Positions 46,447 to 58,321 of a stretch of DNA of 64,000 nt are shown piece by piece (position 1 is the first letter of the stretch; each line of letters begins with the position of its first letter). This stretch comes from Acephala macrosclerotiorum (lineage: Eukaryota > Ascomycota > Leotiomycetes > Helotiales > Mollisiaceae). The DNA lies in contig MU119228.1 of assembly GCA_014904845.1 (NCBI GenBank), positions 186,001 through 250,000 of the forward strand, written 5' to 3'. The translations under genes and the position numbers were made by a program. The notes beneath the pieces were generated by a model that worked only from the letters and a program-made list of their open reading frames with translations, searched no databases and was not told where the DNA came from.

Positions 46447-47322
46447 CTAGCCAGTATTTGCACACCCGCAGGCCTTATCATCGGGGAGCGCTTCGACATC
46501 TATAGCATCCCATCCCTCAAGCTCGAATTCGGAAGCGTCAGCATCAAAGTCTTCCAAGCCTTCCACCAGAATATCCTCTCTTTTGTCCTTCTTATCTTTG
46601 GTCCCGTGCAGACTTAGCAAGGCACCTTTGTTGAAATCCTTGTGGCTAACATCGCCCGCAGGCGAGACCTTGACTTGGCGAAGACGAAAAGCGAAAACGA
46701 ACGGATCACCTCCTTCCTGACTTTGGACCACTTTCAAGTCTCTTTGAGCTCCCAAATCAGGACCGACGTTAATGGGAACTCCTAGTGGCGTGAAGTCGAA
46801 GCCGATATGAAGACCCAACTCCCTACTCCGAGCATACGAGACCGTCGAAGATGCCCCATACGCAACTTTGACACCAACCACCATATACAGCTTTGTCCGA
46901 CCCAACCAAGTTTTGTTTTCGTAAATGAAATCTTGCACATCATTGTCTTCCAAGCTCTGCTTCACATATGCGGTTGAGGGAGTGAACCATATCGTCTGCA
47001 GGTTGTCGAAAGTCCACTCCTCGCTGTCATTGTTGCTCCCCTTTGCCTCGACATTGCCATTGCCACCGATGCCAAGGAATTGGAGAAAGTCCGCAAAGAT
47101 GCCTCCGTGACCTTGTCTATTGTTCTCGAGCGTCACAGCGCCGTTGAGGGAGTTACGTAGGTAGACTGGCTGTGCGTAAGACGCTGGAGAGACCGGGTAG
47201 TCATTGATGGGCTCGCTGACCAAACGAGGCTGTGATATAATGCTACCGAGTGTGATCGGTCCATCTGGTGTGGCTTCTAGTGTGGGAGTCAAATAGTAGA
47301 ACTTTGGCCGAAGCGGAGCCAT
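46447..47322 (-). CDS. Beta-rich cytosolic protein with acidic tail; candidate gasdermin-like effector
   Basis: An intronless gene of 291 residues with no signal peptide or transmembrane helix. The N-terminus (KFYYLTPTLEATPDGPITLG, then IISQPRLVSEPIND) and the core, with alternating hydrophobic strands and Gly loops (KLYMVVGVKVAYGASS, LGLHIGFDFTPLGVPINVGP, PFVFAFRLRQVKV), resemble a widespread fungal family of about 250-300 residues usually annotated only as hypothetical. The last about 55 residues are a separate tail: a Lys/Asp stretch (KDKKDKREDI), a strongly acidic segment, and CGCANTG at the end. Divergent to it lies a subtilisin-like protease. Fungal gasdermin-like proteins (RCD-1, HET-Q1) are of this size, are paired with such proteases and are released by removal of a short C-terminal tail. 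The gasdermin assignment here is inferred from context and strand pattern, not from a diagnostic motif; a different pore-former or an unrelated fold is possible. Confidence 0.55.
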   Translation of the reverse strand: MAPLRPKFYYLTPTLEATPDGPITLGSIISQPRLVSEPINDYPVSPASYAQPVYLRNSLNGAVTLENNRQGHGGIFADFLQFLGIGGNGNVEAKGSNNDSEEWTFDNLQTIWFTPSTAYVKQSLEDNDVQDFIYENKTWLGRTKLYMVVGVKVAYGASSTVSYARSRELGLHIGFDFTPLGVPINVGPDLGAQRDLKVVQSQEGGDPFVFAFRLRQVKVSPAGDVSHKDFNKGALLSLHGTKDKKDKREDILVEGLEDFDADASEFELEGWDAIDVEALPDDKACGCANTG

Positions 47323-48248
47323 TTTGCGAGGGAGGAGTTAGAGTGTTGAGAAAAGTTCTTCGGTACCTCTTGACGATATCAGCCGCCTTGACCTTCAATC
47401 ATCTTCATCGACCGTTAGAGTGTCTGCGGACTCAAGCTGAAATCTCCAGTTTCTGGCTTATGCACTTCGCCAAATGGGGCCACTATCAAGGAGTACGGGA
47501 AAGCAGATCAATTCGTGGGGAAAAGCCGCAAAAAGTCATTTCCTCAATCTTGCAAAAGAAAACCTAAGAGTTTCCAAATCTAGGACCTCCAGTCGTCTCT
47601 TACGTCTACAATGCAGCCACAGTGCACAAATCGTGCAGGTGGAGGCGTTTTTGGGCCAATAGTTTAACAGAACCAGCGGGAAGACCATGGAATAAGATGC
47701 TTACTAGTACTCATATGTTATAACAATATGTCTACCAATGGATTAAGCATTGCATGGCGTACTTCCCGCTTTCACGACACAGAGCCTCACTGGGGTTAGC
47801 GATCGGCGATAGAGGCAAGCTGGCTGGCAGCGTATGATACACGCCACAGCGCCATGATGTTGTTGGAGGCGCAGTTGTAGCTTGGAGAGCCAACAGATCT
47901 TGGACATAACCAAGTTGCCGCAGTCGGGCGTCAGGTGTCTCACTAAATCGGTCGATGCTGTTGTGTGGTATCCGTGGCCCTCCTCTGCGTGTGGCCACAT
48001 TGTCTTGGATGTTGACATCTGATTTTATCTGTCGCCAAGATGCGATAAAAGGGTTTTGCGGAGCGTCACTTAGGTGATAAGAAACCTTTTTATCTCGGTA
48101 CAGGATTGAACGAAGTGTGCCTCAGATAGAGCTTCTAAGCTAGGTATACCTCTCTGAATAAGTGTAGCTCAGCGCAATCAACCCCAAGCCTTAGGGAGTT
48201 CGTTGATACAACAGCTCTGCGTAGCCTGCACCGTTTTCGCAAGTTGGC
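47323..48248. other. Shared divergent promoter of the effector and protease genes
   Basis: 926 bp separate the two start codons, so both promoters lie here. No coding frame is supported. Confidence 0.4.
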
Positions 48249-49978
48249 ATGGATCAATTTGGTGCGCCACTAGAAGAAGCTCTGGATAAGATAGCCCATG
48301 GTTGGATTGACCAAGGAATCGACTTATGGGAAACGACCTTCGAAGAAGTTGAGCCCTATCTTAGCAAGACAGAAGGTCTCCTAATCAGAGAAGAATATGC
48401 CCAAACTCTTCAAGCAATGGGAGTGGTTGATAGAGCCAAAGAAGTAGACGCGAAGATTGAGGAAGTTCTCGAGAGAGATGAGGTGGAGGGCGAGGTCACC
48501 TTGCACGATCGAGACAAGTTGCTTGAAAATATTGCGCGTCGGTGGAACCTTCAAACCACGCCTGATGACTACCACGAAGACAGCGATGATAGCATCTCAC
48601 CTCCAAGATCAGAAAGCAGAGAAGCAAACCCAAGAGCGAGCCCATTGGAAACCCCTGCTGCTCCTCCAGTTGTGCAACGACCACTACGACGGGCTCAATC
48701 ACTGATTATACCCAACAGAACTACAACATCAACGGAGGAATCGGTAAAAGAAATGAACCAATCTGTTGCTGTGGAACAAAGTGTTGTTGGCGACGTTTTA
48801 TTTTCTAGTTGCCGGAGTTTCAGAAGGCCGCGACTTCAAGCTCTCGACTTGAGAACAGAGTAGGTGACCTTCCTGAAATTCGACGGTGAACTCTTGAGCA
48901 CCCATACTAATATAAAGTTTACAGCAAGGGCAAAGCACAGTGGTGGTATTCCCAGCTTGAAGAGACGACGCACAACTTCATGTACGGTGAGGGGTCGAAG
49001 TTCTTCGGGAAGAAGGCGGATGGTAGGTCATATGTGCCCGTGAGAATTGCCGTGCTCGATAATGGCATCGCTCACACGAAAAAAGAAGATAAAAAGGCGA
49101 TGAAGAAATACTGGGGCCGCGTACGGGGATATGCCAGTTTTCTCCATGGAGAAAAACCTTCAGATGCGTTGATTGATGAAACCGGCCATGGTACGGCAGT
49201 TTCTTTTCAACTTCTCAAGACTTGCCCGACAGCAGAGATATATATCTGTCGCGTGGTCAAAAGTACTGAAGAAGAGTTGATTGTCGACAAAGATGCAGTA
49301 GAAAGAGCGATCTATGAGATGATTGACGAAGAGAAGTGGAAGGTCGATATCATCAACATGTCATTTGGCTGGGACTACAACGATCACCCTGGAGTCAAGA
49401 AAGCAATAGCTACTGCAAGAGCTCAAGATGTGCTCTTGTTTGCATCAACGTCAAACTTTGGAGTCACGACTCTGAATGACATGCTATATCCTGCTTTGGC
49501 TGACGAAGTTATTTCTGTGGACGCCGCAGACGGGATGGGAGAACCAGCGACGTTCAATCCATCGTCGATCATGCCGGGGAAAGAAAGATTCAGTGCCCCT
49601 GGTATTGGGCTTTCCAGTCCAGTACACGAGGATGAACAATTTGATGGGACTTCATTTGCAAGTCCCATTGCGGCAGGTGTTGCAGCCTTGATTCTCGAAT
49701 TTGCTCGCCAAACCCCGCTAGCAGGCAGTCCGAGTGTCTCGGCTTGTTTGCATGCGCGCGATGGAATAGCTCTTATTTTGAGGGCAATGAAAAAACAGAA
49801 AGGAGTAGACCCGTTCCAGTTTCTGTGTCCTTGGCAGCTTTTGGGAGACGCATGGGGGTTATATGGAGGTGATGGACAGGCATTCAGTCGGAGATCCTTT
49901 GTTGCGCAGGATATTGTGCAACGACTCCGGACGAAATTTGGCAAAAAGATTGGAGATGAGGTATTTCCAATAGTATGA
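48249..49978 (+). CDS. Intracellular subtilisin-like serine protease (S8) with helical N-terminal region
   Basis: Exons 48249..48859 and 48925..49978 (donor GTAGGT, acceptor ACAG) give 554 residues; the TAG at 48861 lies in the intron. There is no signal peptide. Residues 1-110 are predicted helical and acidic (ALDKIAHGWIDQGIDLWE, LSKTEGLLIREEYAQTL), possibly TPR-like. About 110-200 is a Ser/Pro-rich linker. The S8 domain then carries the catalytic triad: Asp in RIAVLDNGIA (about 249), His in ETGHGTA (about 292) and Ser in DGTSFASPIAAG (about 447). The oxyanion Asn sits in STSNFG (about 381). A C-terminal helical extension of about 90 residues follows. Cytosolic subtilases of this layout occur in fungal cell-death pairs such as HET-Q2. 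Its divergent neighbour could be the substrate; this is inference. Confidence 0.85.
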
Positions 49979-51027
49979 TCCTGAATAGCACACTACTCAC
50001 AAGTTTTCTCTTTCGCTAGAAGTTTGAGTGAGCCCTCATACATCCGTCTGTTATTCTTCAGCTAGTAGGATTATGAGCTAGCTGATATAGCTAATAGATC
50101 AGCACGACACTGTGCCAAAAGCGCACTTAATTCTTAACCGAAGGTAAGAATCAATTAACCCTACTTATAAGTATGAAGAAAGCTGGCAGGCGCTGCACCT
50201 AAGTGGAGCCCCGCCAACTGAGGATAGTCATTCGCGTGACCGCGAATAACACGTCGGCGTTGATTCATCAAAGGCATGAGCGTTCGCATGTCTTCGCACT
50301 GAGACCAGTAACCAAGAAGCCGCTGTCTGCACTCGAAAAAAGAAAGCACATCAAGCCACTCCGAGGTCTCGATCCAGTCTACAGCCTTGGCGTTGATATC
50401 TGAGCTAGTAGTGTAGGGTAGCCTTCTACAGGATATTCTAACGGAGATGACCATCCAACTTGAGAAATTTTCAAGTGTGAATGGTTTCGAATTGGTAGAC
50501 TCGCTTTCGAAGAACTCAATGTTCGAATTGCTGAGAGCGGGAAGGCGGAAGGTGGAAGGCAGGGTGGAACTCCCTCCCCACTGAGGAGCGACCCGGGCCT
50601 GCCACCAGTGCGATGTGCAACAAAACTTTTGAATGTCGGAGGCATCGAAGGACATTGGAGAGAACTGACAGTGGTTTCCTCTGTATTGGGCTGGTACTTG
50701 CCCAAAAGTCCTCATCCAGAGCGGGGTATCAACGTGACGACGAATGAACAGAACCCAAATTCCATCCTTACTCACCATCACTCCCTCACAGTCTCGAATT
50801 TCCCGCAAAAAATTGAAGAAAAGAAAAATGGGTATATATTTCTGCTTGATCGTCTCTTATTCATTTCATCTCATCACCCTCCCAACCCGCATCAAGGTAA
50901 GGAAAATACTCATTATCAGTCGGACTCGCAAACCCACCCATCCCATAAATCGGGCTCGGAATCGGCAACGGCACCTGCTGCGGATGAGCATAGAAGCCAC
51001 TATAGATAAATCAGTATGAGATTTAGA
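49979..51027. other. Intergenic, 1 kb
   Basis: This holds the 3' ends of the protease gene and of the leftward regulator. A leftward open stretch (50161-50808) has no recognisable domain. An 18-base word shared with 8573 lies at 50611-50628. Confidence 0.35.
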
Positions 51028-53676
51028 CTATAGTTTGGGAGTAGAGGAGCCGAGGAGCCAAGTTCGCATTACTCGCGAGAGCTCGGCTCTGAATATCTCC
51101 TCAATTGAAGGGCAGAATTTCACGTACTCTAGTGGTGGGTACATCATTGCTAAGAGGCCGCCTTGTTGCATCGCATGCGGAGCATGCTCCAGATATACGT
51201 GGGGGCTGTTGTATTGGTCTGGCTCGGTGAAGGTGGATGTGGGATGAGTTGTGGGGTTGTTTGGATTTTGGGGTGGGTTTAGGTTGATATCGATGCCTGA
51301 GTCGTTGTTGGGGAGGTTTATGCCTCGTGGTGGTGGGGGTGGTTGCTGGAGATTGAAGGTTGGGAGTTCTAGGGCGAAGGGAGGGGGTTGGATTATTGGT
51401 TTAGTGGGGACTGATTCTCGGAATTGGTGGTGTTCGAGGCAGAGGAGGGAGATTTTGTCGAAGAGTGTCTGTTCGAACGTATCGTCAGTCACCATGATCT
51501 GGAGGTTGAGATGAAAATAGGGAAGGAAAATTCACCCCAAGAGAAGCAACACACTTCTCAGCTGGCACACTCTCACCCGCCAGCCTCGTCAAAATCCCCC
51601 TCCCCTTCTCCGCCGCCCTCAAGGCATCATCGACCGTCGGATCATCTGGGTTACTGATGATAAACATGCACAACGCCATGACTGCAAAAAAAGTAATGTA
51701 TACGGTGAACCAGTATGCACTTATAAGCAATCCTCGAGTTTCGAGTTCTTCGACTAGCCAGACGATTTGCATGGCTGCTTTGATGCATGCAGATGCACAT
51801 GCGAAGGAGCGCATTTCGGGAGGGTCAGAGGGTGCAGTACGGATTACATGGATGATGAAGGGGCGGTAGAGAACCATTTGGACGTGTGCGTATGCTAGGC
51901 GGAGGAGGAGCTGTGTTCTGTGATATGCTCAGCGTGGGGATACAGTGAACAAGGATGGGGGAGTTACCTAGTTGTCTCGGGTTGAAGGCTTTCACTTTGT
52001 GTTGGAACAGGTATCTTCTCAAACCACTCTCCAAGCTCTGCCTCAAACTTGATGATCCTGCAATAGTTCACTCGATACGCACACCCAGTCCCTCTTCGTA
52101 ATGTTCTCGGATAGATCTGCTTCACCATTCTCCTCATAATCTTCAGTAGCTTGATGTGCGCGACGACAGCTGCCATCGGACAACCAGGACCGGGACCAGG
52201 ACCAGCTGGGTTAGGAATGAGTCCATTTTCATGAACTGAAGCATTTTCAATGCACGATGGCAATTCTTGGTCGATGTCTTCGTCGTCTAGGACTGTCGGA
52301 AGACCGAGCAGAGTTGTAACGTATGTCTCCATTGTTTGGAGGACCCAGAACACCCTTCGCCGGGTTTCTTGTTCGATGGGATCGAGTCGCGTTGAGGCTT
52401 CGGAGCGGTGGAGTCCCATCTGCAGGGATACGGAGATAGCGATTGAGATGTATGAGTAGCAGGAATGCATGAGTGCTGAGGATTGCAGGTAGATGATTAT
52501 GCAGACGAGTGCTTGAAGGGAGTACATATTGCGACAGTTTGCTGTGTCGATCAGAGCTTGTCCCGCTCGGAACCATTTCACACTGCCAGAGGTCAGTGAT
52601 ACCGTTGATTTTGTGGAGAAGCACTCACCCTCTCATCTGGTTGAGGCTGCCTGTCGAGGTTGCCTCGTCATGTGAACCAGAGAATAGTTCCCCAATAGCC
52701 AGTGTGACGTACAGCAAAGGGAGGAAAGCCAGCTCTTCAGTCGAATAGTTCTCGGGCTTCGTCGCGTATACCCGAGCAAGGAGATTGTTGAAAGTCGGTA
52801 CATGGATAAAGTTCATGAGAGTAGAAGCACTTCCGAGAGCGATACCGGTGAGATGTTGTGCTGCAAGCTTGGGCGGTAAGCTGAACATGATCATGGGGTC
52901 TGCATTGGGTCTGTACGAAGGTATCGCAGATCCGAAAGCTTGCTGCAACGGTGTTTTGGAGAATGGTTCTCGTTTTGGATGATTCACTCCAAGCAACTGA
53001 CTGCATCTCTCATCAATCTGATGAAGGAATGCAAGACCTGCGAAGTCGCCATGATACTGATAGTGACCTTCCTCATCGATGCTCAGTCTGCCAGCAGCCT
53101 CAATCATCGTTTCGAGAGCCTCTCCAGGACTGTGGGACGGATCGGAGTACCTTTCGGGTGTTCTCAAGCCTTGCTGCATCTCAGCGGAGGTCTTGTGTCG
53201 GCGTTGATCAGGCTTCCTCGTGTGGTGAACATGTCCCCGAATTGTTTCCGCGAGGTTGGGTGATTGGAGGTTGATGTCGGGGAACACAGTCTGCAAAGCA
53301 GTGGCCAGATTCTGATTGTCGGACTCTAGACTCCTCACTTTCTCCTCTAATTCTTGAACGTACAATGGACCTGAGTACTTCGACTTCCTTTGGAACGTGT
53401 ACGTGCATTCTGTGAGAGGTTAGAACGTGATGCAGGAAACTTCAGAGAGGAAAGTGGGGTCACAATGTATTGACCTTGATGTGCCAGACGACAAGGCTGA
53501 CATGGCATTTTCCCGTCACATTTGATCTTTCTTCCTCGACAATCATCACATGCCCATCGACTCCGTTTGTGAATCTTGTCTCGCCTTCGCTTCCCTGCTC
53601 CGTTCCCCCGGTTGTCTCCTTTCGACTCGCTCAATTGCGGTGAGGTCACCATATCTTCGGACACCTCGCCCTCCAT
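51028..53676 (-). CDS. Zn2Cys6 transcription factor with Fungal_trans domain (XlnR/Gal4-like class)
   Basis: Exons 53676..53475, 53409..52629, 52582..51968, 51917..51536 and 51468..51028 give 806 residues in frame. The start MEGEVSED (ATG 53676) is preferred to an upstream in-frame extension without ATG. Zn cluster: ACDDCRGRKIKCDGKMPCQPC, with the last Cys (ECTYTF) placed by intron 1. A basic region lies before it, and a coiled-coil dimerisation helix follows (YVQELEEKVRSLESDNQNL). The middle homology region includes HVPTFNNLLARVYA, YSYISIAISVSLQMGLHRSE, ETRRRVFWVLQTMETYVTTL and MVLYRPFIIHVI. A Pro/Gln-rich stretch and a conserved-looking C-terminal block (YPPLEYVKFCPSIEEIF) end the protein. 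It is expected to bind paired CGG sites as a dimer; the target pathway is unknown. Confidence 0.9.
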
Positions 53677-55694
53677 TAAAGTTATCACGAAGCAGAAACG
53701 ATAGTTCGGGGCAGAGCACCAACTTATAAATGGCGATGAAAAGAATGCGTCTTCGCAATTAAGATCGGAGAGGATCAATGCATAAAGTTTTGGCAAGCCT
53801 TGCTCTTGTGGGGTAGACACTATCTTTTAGGCTCGTGTAACCAACTGAACCGCGACCCTGTAAGGTTACGGGGATGTGGATGCCCAAGAAAGTTCTTCCA
53901 AGTTTCTTCTAGAAGACAATTGTGCCCCGGAGCCACAACCTGGTTACACAAAGTTGTGAAAACTAGAACAGAGAAAGAAATCCGCGATGTCGAGCTTCGA
54001 AAGGCTGTGATGGTGTGGATTGGGATTCAGAAGTAGTGGGCTGTGGCTTCAAAGCCTTGGGGCACGAGCCTCACGACTGGAACCAAGATTGCGGGCCTGT
54101 CGCTTCAGGGTCGCCCAGCCGAGCTACGTCAGAAACATGTGTTTAGTGATCAGGAATGGAAGGATCTACCGGTTCTCTCGGCACGGTTTCCTTAATTACA
54201 ATGCTATTGTTGTCTCTGCTCCAATGACGATGTCTCCCTCTCCGCAAGGCTGAGTCCACTTCAGCCCACAAGAGAGGGCTGGCGTCGGACAAGACACGGA
54301 GCGAGCCTACGGTTGGATCCCGAAGACTCTTGGAGTTTTGCAGTTGACAAATTATCAATTGGGAACTAGACAAATAGATGGGGAAACGTGCCTGCCGACC
54401 TCGCCGAGTTTAGGGCAACCTTTCCAAGATGCCGCGAGCTAACCCCGGGAAGCCCAGCGATTTGGAAGCGGAGGATAGTAGTTGCCAAGAGCCTTGCCCT
54501 GTGGTCCGCTTTAAGTCATATCTTGGATATTGAAACGTTTCCTCGGAGCTGCCGAGACGATCACATTGTAGACAATACGAAGTGCGAAAGGATACCAGAC
54601 GATTGAGGAAGAAGGTATAATTGACTGAACTGAAAGACGCACAGAAATATACAAAGGTAGAATTTCCATTGGGCCATGAAAAAGTTATTTTCCAAAAGTA
54701 GAAAATGCAGTCTCGAAAGTGGAGAGTTTGGGACAATAGTTTCTTTGGTGGTCGCTGGAGTGAGAAGAACTGAGGCCACCAGGGCCTCGCTTACAGCACA
54801 CCGAAAAGGGAGGTGATCAACGTGGTGATTTGAAATGAGATTCAAGAAAAGATGGAGCATTTCATCTTGATTCGAAAAGCGCACGAAGCTGTATGACTCG
54901 AACTTCAAACTTCCTCAGTGATGGAGGTGAAGATGAAAGTGGAGAGGCGATTTGGATAGTTACGGGCTAGTTCTAGGGGCATGCCGCCAAACGAGAGGCC
55001 CCAGGCTTGATCTGCTGAAATTTAGCGACTCGCACGAGAGTTCAGGGCATGCATCACTAAACTTATAGGCACCCAGTCACTAAACCACACTGTAGCCCAC
55101 AACCTCATGCATGAACGCCACCAGAACCACGATGCGATACCGAAACACTTCATTATTCATGCCAAGGCATATAAGATTTACAGGCTTTTGACTTGAACTC
55201 AATGCCAAGAACGCCGGGACCGAACGCTTCGATTTTCCACTCCTCTTATATCTTTACCCGCCATCAACTGCCCCCCTTCTATGCCAAAATGGCCTCGCTA
55301 GTTTATCCACGCCGCAACCCAACTACCGCAGTGCAAATTAACAAGAAATTGGAAGAGACTTCAGTCCTTCACGAGCTTCTTCACGCCGCACTCTTGCAGA
55401 TTACCGACTTTATGTTAACATTCTATTGGGGTTTGACATCTGATGTGAGGACTCATCGGCAGTTGGAGACCTCGCGTTGTGTGGTCAGGACAGAAACTCA
55501 AAGCAAGACGTCGAAAATGGCATACGATATTGAGAGTAAGGCAGCTAAATGGAACCTATGTATCTCTATCAACATTCGTTAACAGACTCACCCTCCAAAG
55601 CACAGGAACCCAAACTCCAAATTACCCCGCTAATCGCACTCAAAAGTTCATCACTCGTAAAATCATTTAGCTTCTCTGCCTTCTCCCTCCCCTT
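53677..55694. other. Intergenic, 2 kb
   Basis: The left part is the promoter of the leftward regulator and the right part the 3' region of the next one. Open frames near 54.4-54.9 and 55.2-55.6 kb show no family features. A CCTTGGGGC / GCCCCAGGC-type GC-rich patch is visible, but no gene. Confidence 0.35.
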
Positions 55695-57286
55695 TCAAGA
55701 AGAAACATAAACATCCTCCACAGCCTGCAGCGGCCAAACCATCAACGCCCTCCACTCCTCCGTTAATACCCTCTCAATAGCCCTTACCTCCCTCCTGCCA
55801 CAATCCCCAATCCACCAAAACTCTCTGAAATCCGCCAGGAACGCAAAGAAATGTGCCAGCACCACCAATGCCCTCGGTCGTTGCTCTTTGACGAGATCAA
55901 TGAAGCTCGTCTGCACGACTGTCGGGAAGATGATCATGCGTCTGAAAATAATTCCTGGTTGTTCGCGGGCTTTAATCGACATCTGGATACTGCCGATATA
56001 GGAAGTCGTAGTTTCGTACGCGTCCTGAATCTCAGCATTCCAAGGCTCAGTTTCGAGATCTGATTCTGTCCTCCTCAATAGATGAAGAAGATCTTGACGA
56101 TTCGATTCTCTGAAAAGAACAGAATCATCCCGCAACCACCCACCTGGTTTAATCCCAGGAGCATCCCTTATCATCCCCCTCATAATCGACCCTGTATCAT
56201 CGGCAATAAACTTCCAAGCCTCGACATTCAACCCCCTCCCCGTACTACTACTCATCTGCAACCACTCAATCGGCGGCGTATAAGGTTCTATATTCCTATC
56301 CTGTAATAGTGCAAAATTAATCACTCTCAAAAAACTACTCGTCAAACAAGCAGCATCAGCATTTGCTCGTGAGAGAACGCCAACTTCGTCGCGATGTTCC
56401 CGGAGTGTGAGACCGAGGTAGCGTTGATAGGCTGCTATGTTTTCTAGATTCCCGGGATCGAGTTTGACGATGTGCATAGCGGTGAAGGTGTAGATGGCGT
56501 AGAGGAGGCTGTTGTGCTTGAATGCCAGTTTTGGGACAGAGACGGACCATTCTTGGATTTTCCGGTCGCCGGGGACGTTCATGGTTAGGGATGTGATGGC
56601 CATGTAATGGTGGAGGAGATGGAGTTCTGTGATGCGGCGGTCACGGCATTCTGGTGGTTCGTCCCAGTCGGAAAGCGTGGATGTTAGGTGGGGAGAGAGT
56701 TTGGGGCGGATGGTGTAGGGTTTGGGTTTGGTGGGTGAGTTGGAGCGACCTGGAGATTGGCCCGGGCGGCCCCAGACGCAGGTTGTCTGGTGGCGGGAGC
56801 AGGAACCACATACTGGGTGAACTTCGTTACACTGCTTTTGTATTAGACCTCTGGTTGTGATGTGTTTTCTGTCATTTTTCTTTGAGGGTGTTGAGGAGCG
56901 GGAGCGGCGTTTTGGAGAGAAACATACTGGTGGAAAGCGACGGAACTTTACGCAATCCCCATGCACTGACAGAGGACTGCCGTTCTGGGACTCGACACAA
57001 GAAAAAGGAAGTAATTGAGGACGCGGAAGTTTTCGAAGAACGAAAGCGAGACCGAATGAGCGAACGAACGTACCTTGACCCGACGAGCTCGACACTGTTG
57101 ACAGCCTGTCCGACTCTTCTTGTGATGCAATCGCGGGGCGGTTTTACGGGGTTCATTCTGGCTTCCAGGCACCCAACCAACAAACATAGTATCCATGACT
57201 TCAGGTTGTTTCCCTTTATCTTCGTTGATTTTGCCACTGCTGCTGCTAGCTGCTGCTTCACCACTATCCTCTTGAGTGTCAGACAT
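55695..57286 (-). CDS. Zn2Cys6 transcription factor, Upc2-like architecture
   Basis: Exons 57286..57074 and 56831..55695 give 449 residues. The zinc cluster is split by a 242-nt intron, long for this window: HHKKSRTGCQQCRARRVK|CNEVHPVCGSC, then TTCVW, giving C-x2-C-x6-C-x6-C-x2-C-x6-C. The His-Lys-Lys-Ser-Arg lead-in and the short C-terminal body without a coiled coil are typical of the Upc2/sterol-uptake-regulator-like class, whose C-terminus can act as a ligand-sensing domain. Segments seen are ITELHLLHHYMAITSLTM, FKHNSLLYAIYTFTAMHIVK and FFAFLADFREFWWIGDCGRR. Whether it senses sterols cannot be inferred, because many paralogues regulate metabolite clusters. Confidence 0.88.
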
Positions 57287-58321
57287 CTTTGTCGGCCGGC
57301 TTATATGATTATATGTACAAAGGAGAAATGATAAGGTAAAGCCCGGCCGTAGCCTCAGTACATCAATTCAGAAGCGAAAATATGCCGATGCTGGTGGATG
57401 GATGTTCAAAGTTTGGTTGTTGCAAGAATTCTCGAAGTGGAGCTGGCACAGGATCTGATCAGCCACTAAAAATTGGCGTTGCGCCTCCCTGCGCCTCGGA
57501 CACCCTTTCTCATCGTAAATTCATCCAATTCGAACCCTGTGATTCTGCATTTGGGGGCCATTTGCGCAGCAGGGGAAGGCCATTGAATGCAGCCATGCTG
57601 CAGAAGATGTTCGATTGAATGGTGTCATCAGAGGACCGGTAGCGGATTAGGAAAGGTCTGGATGCTTAATTGTGCCGCATGCATTGCATTGCGTGTTGAC
57701 AACAGCCTGCATACCAACCAATGCTGGTTGACGGACTCCAGAAGATTGCTGAATGCGGACGCTGTTGATTGGATGCGTGACGAACTGGCGAATGGACGAC
57801 CGGTTCTACGACCCCGCCATTTGTGGCTCGAGGATCTCATGCATTGCGGGTGCTTGCTGTTTTTGGAGCTCCCGCCATAGGCTGTACCGGTTGCATTATC
57901 CACAAGATCCTGGCGGTTTGAAGCCTGAAGTTCCCTTGAAGCCCTGAATTTCAGGGGGTTTTCGGCGAGCTTCCTCAGGCTGGCTGGGTTTGCTATGAAC
58001 GCAAACCGAAGCCGAAACACGGATACGATTTGAAGTTAGACTGTATCAGAGAGTTCTGCCAATCAACCAACATATGGCATACATTCGATAGCCTGTATCC
58101 AATGATCGGAGCATGAATTGGAATCAATTGCTCAACTTTGAGTTGAGAATCTTTCATGGCGCCACATCTCACTCCCACAACTTTATTTTCGGCAATCAGC
58201 AATATCACCGAGCCTTGAAAATCAACTTATCGACGAGGCCGCTACTCGAGGGCCAAAAGTCTCTCATAAGCAGCCGCCATCTCTTCATGATAGTACAGGA
58301 CAATGAAGTCTATCTTTAGAA

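Noticed and set aside
50161..50808. 215-codon minus-strand frame after the protease gene
   Set aside because: No family similarity. It contains the dispersed 18-mer region and reads like non-coding DNA with a chance open frame.
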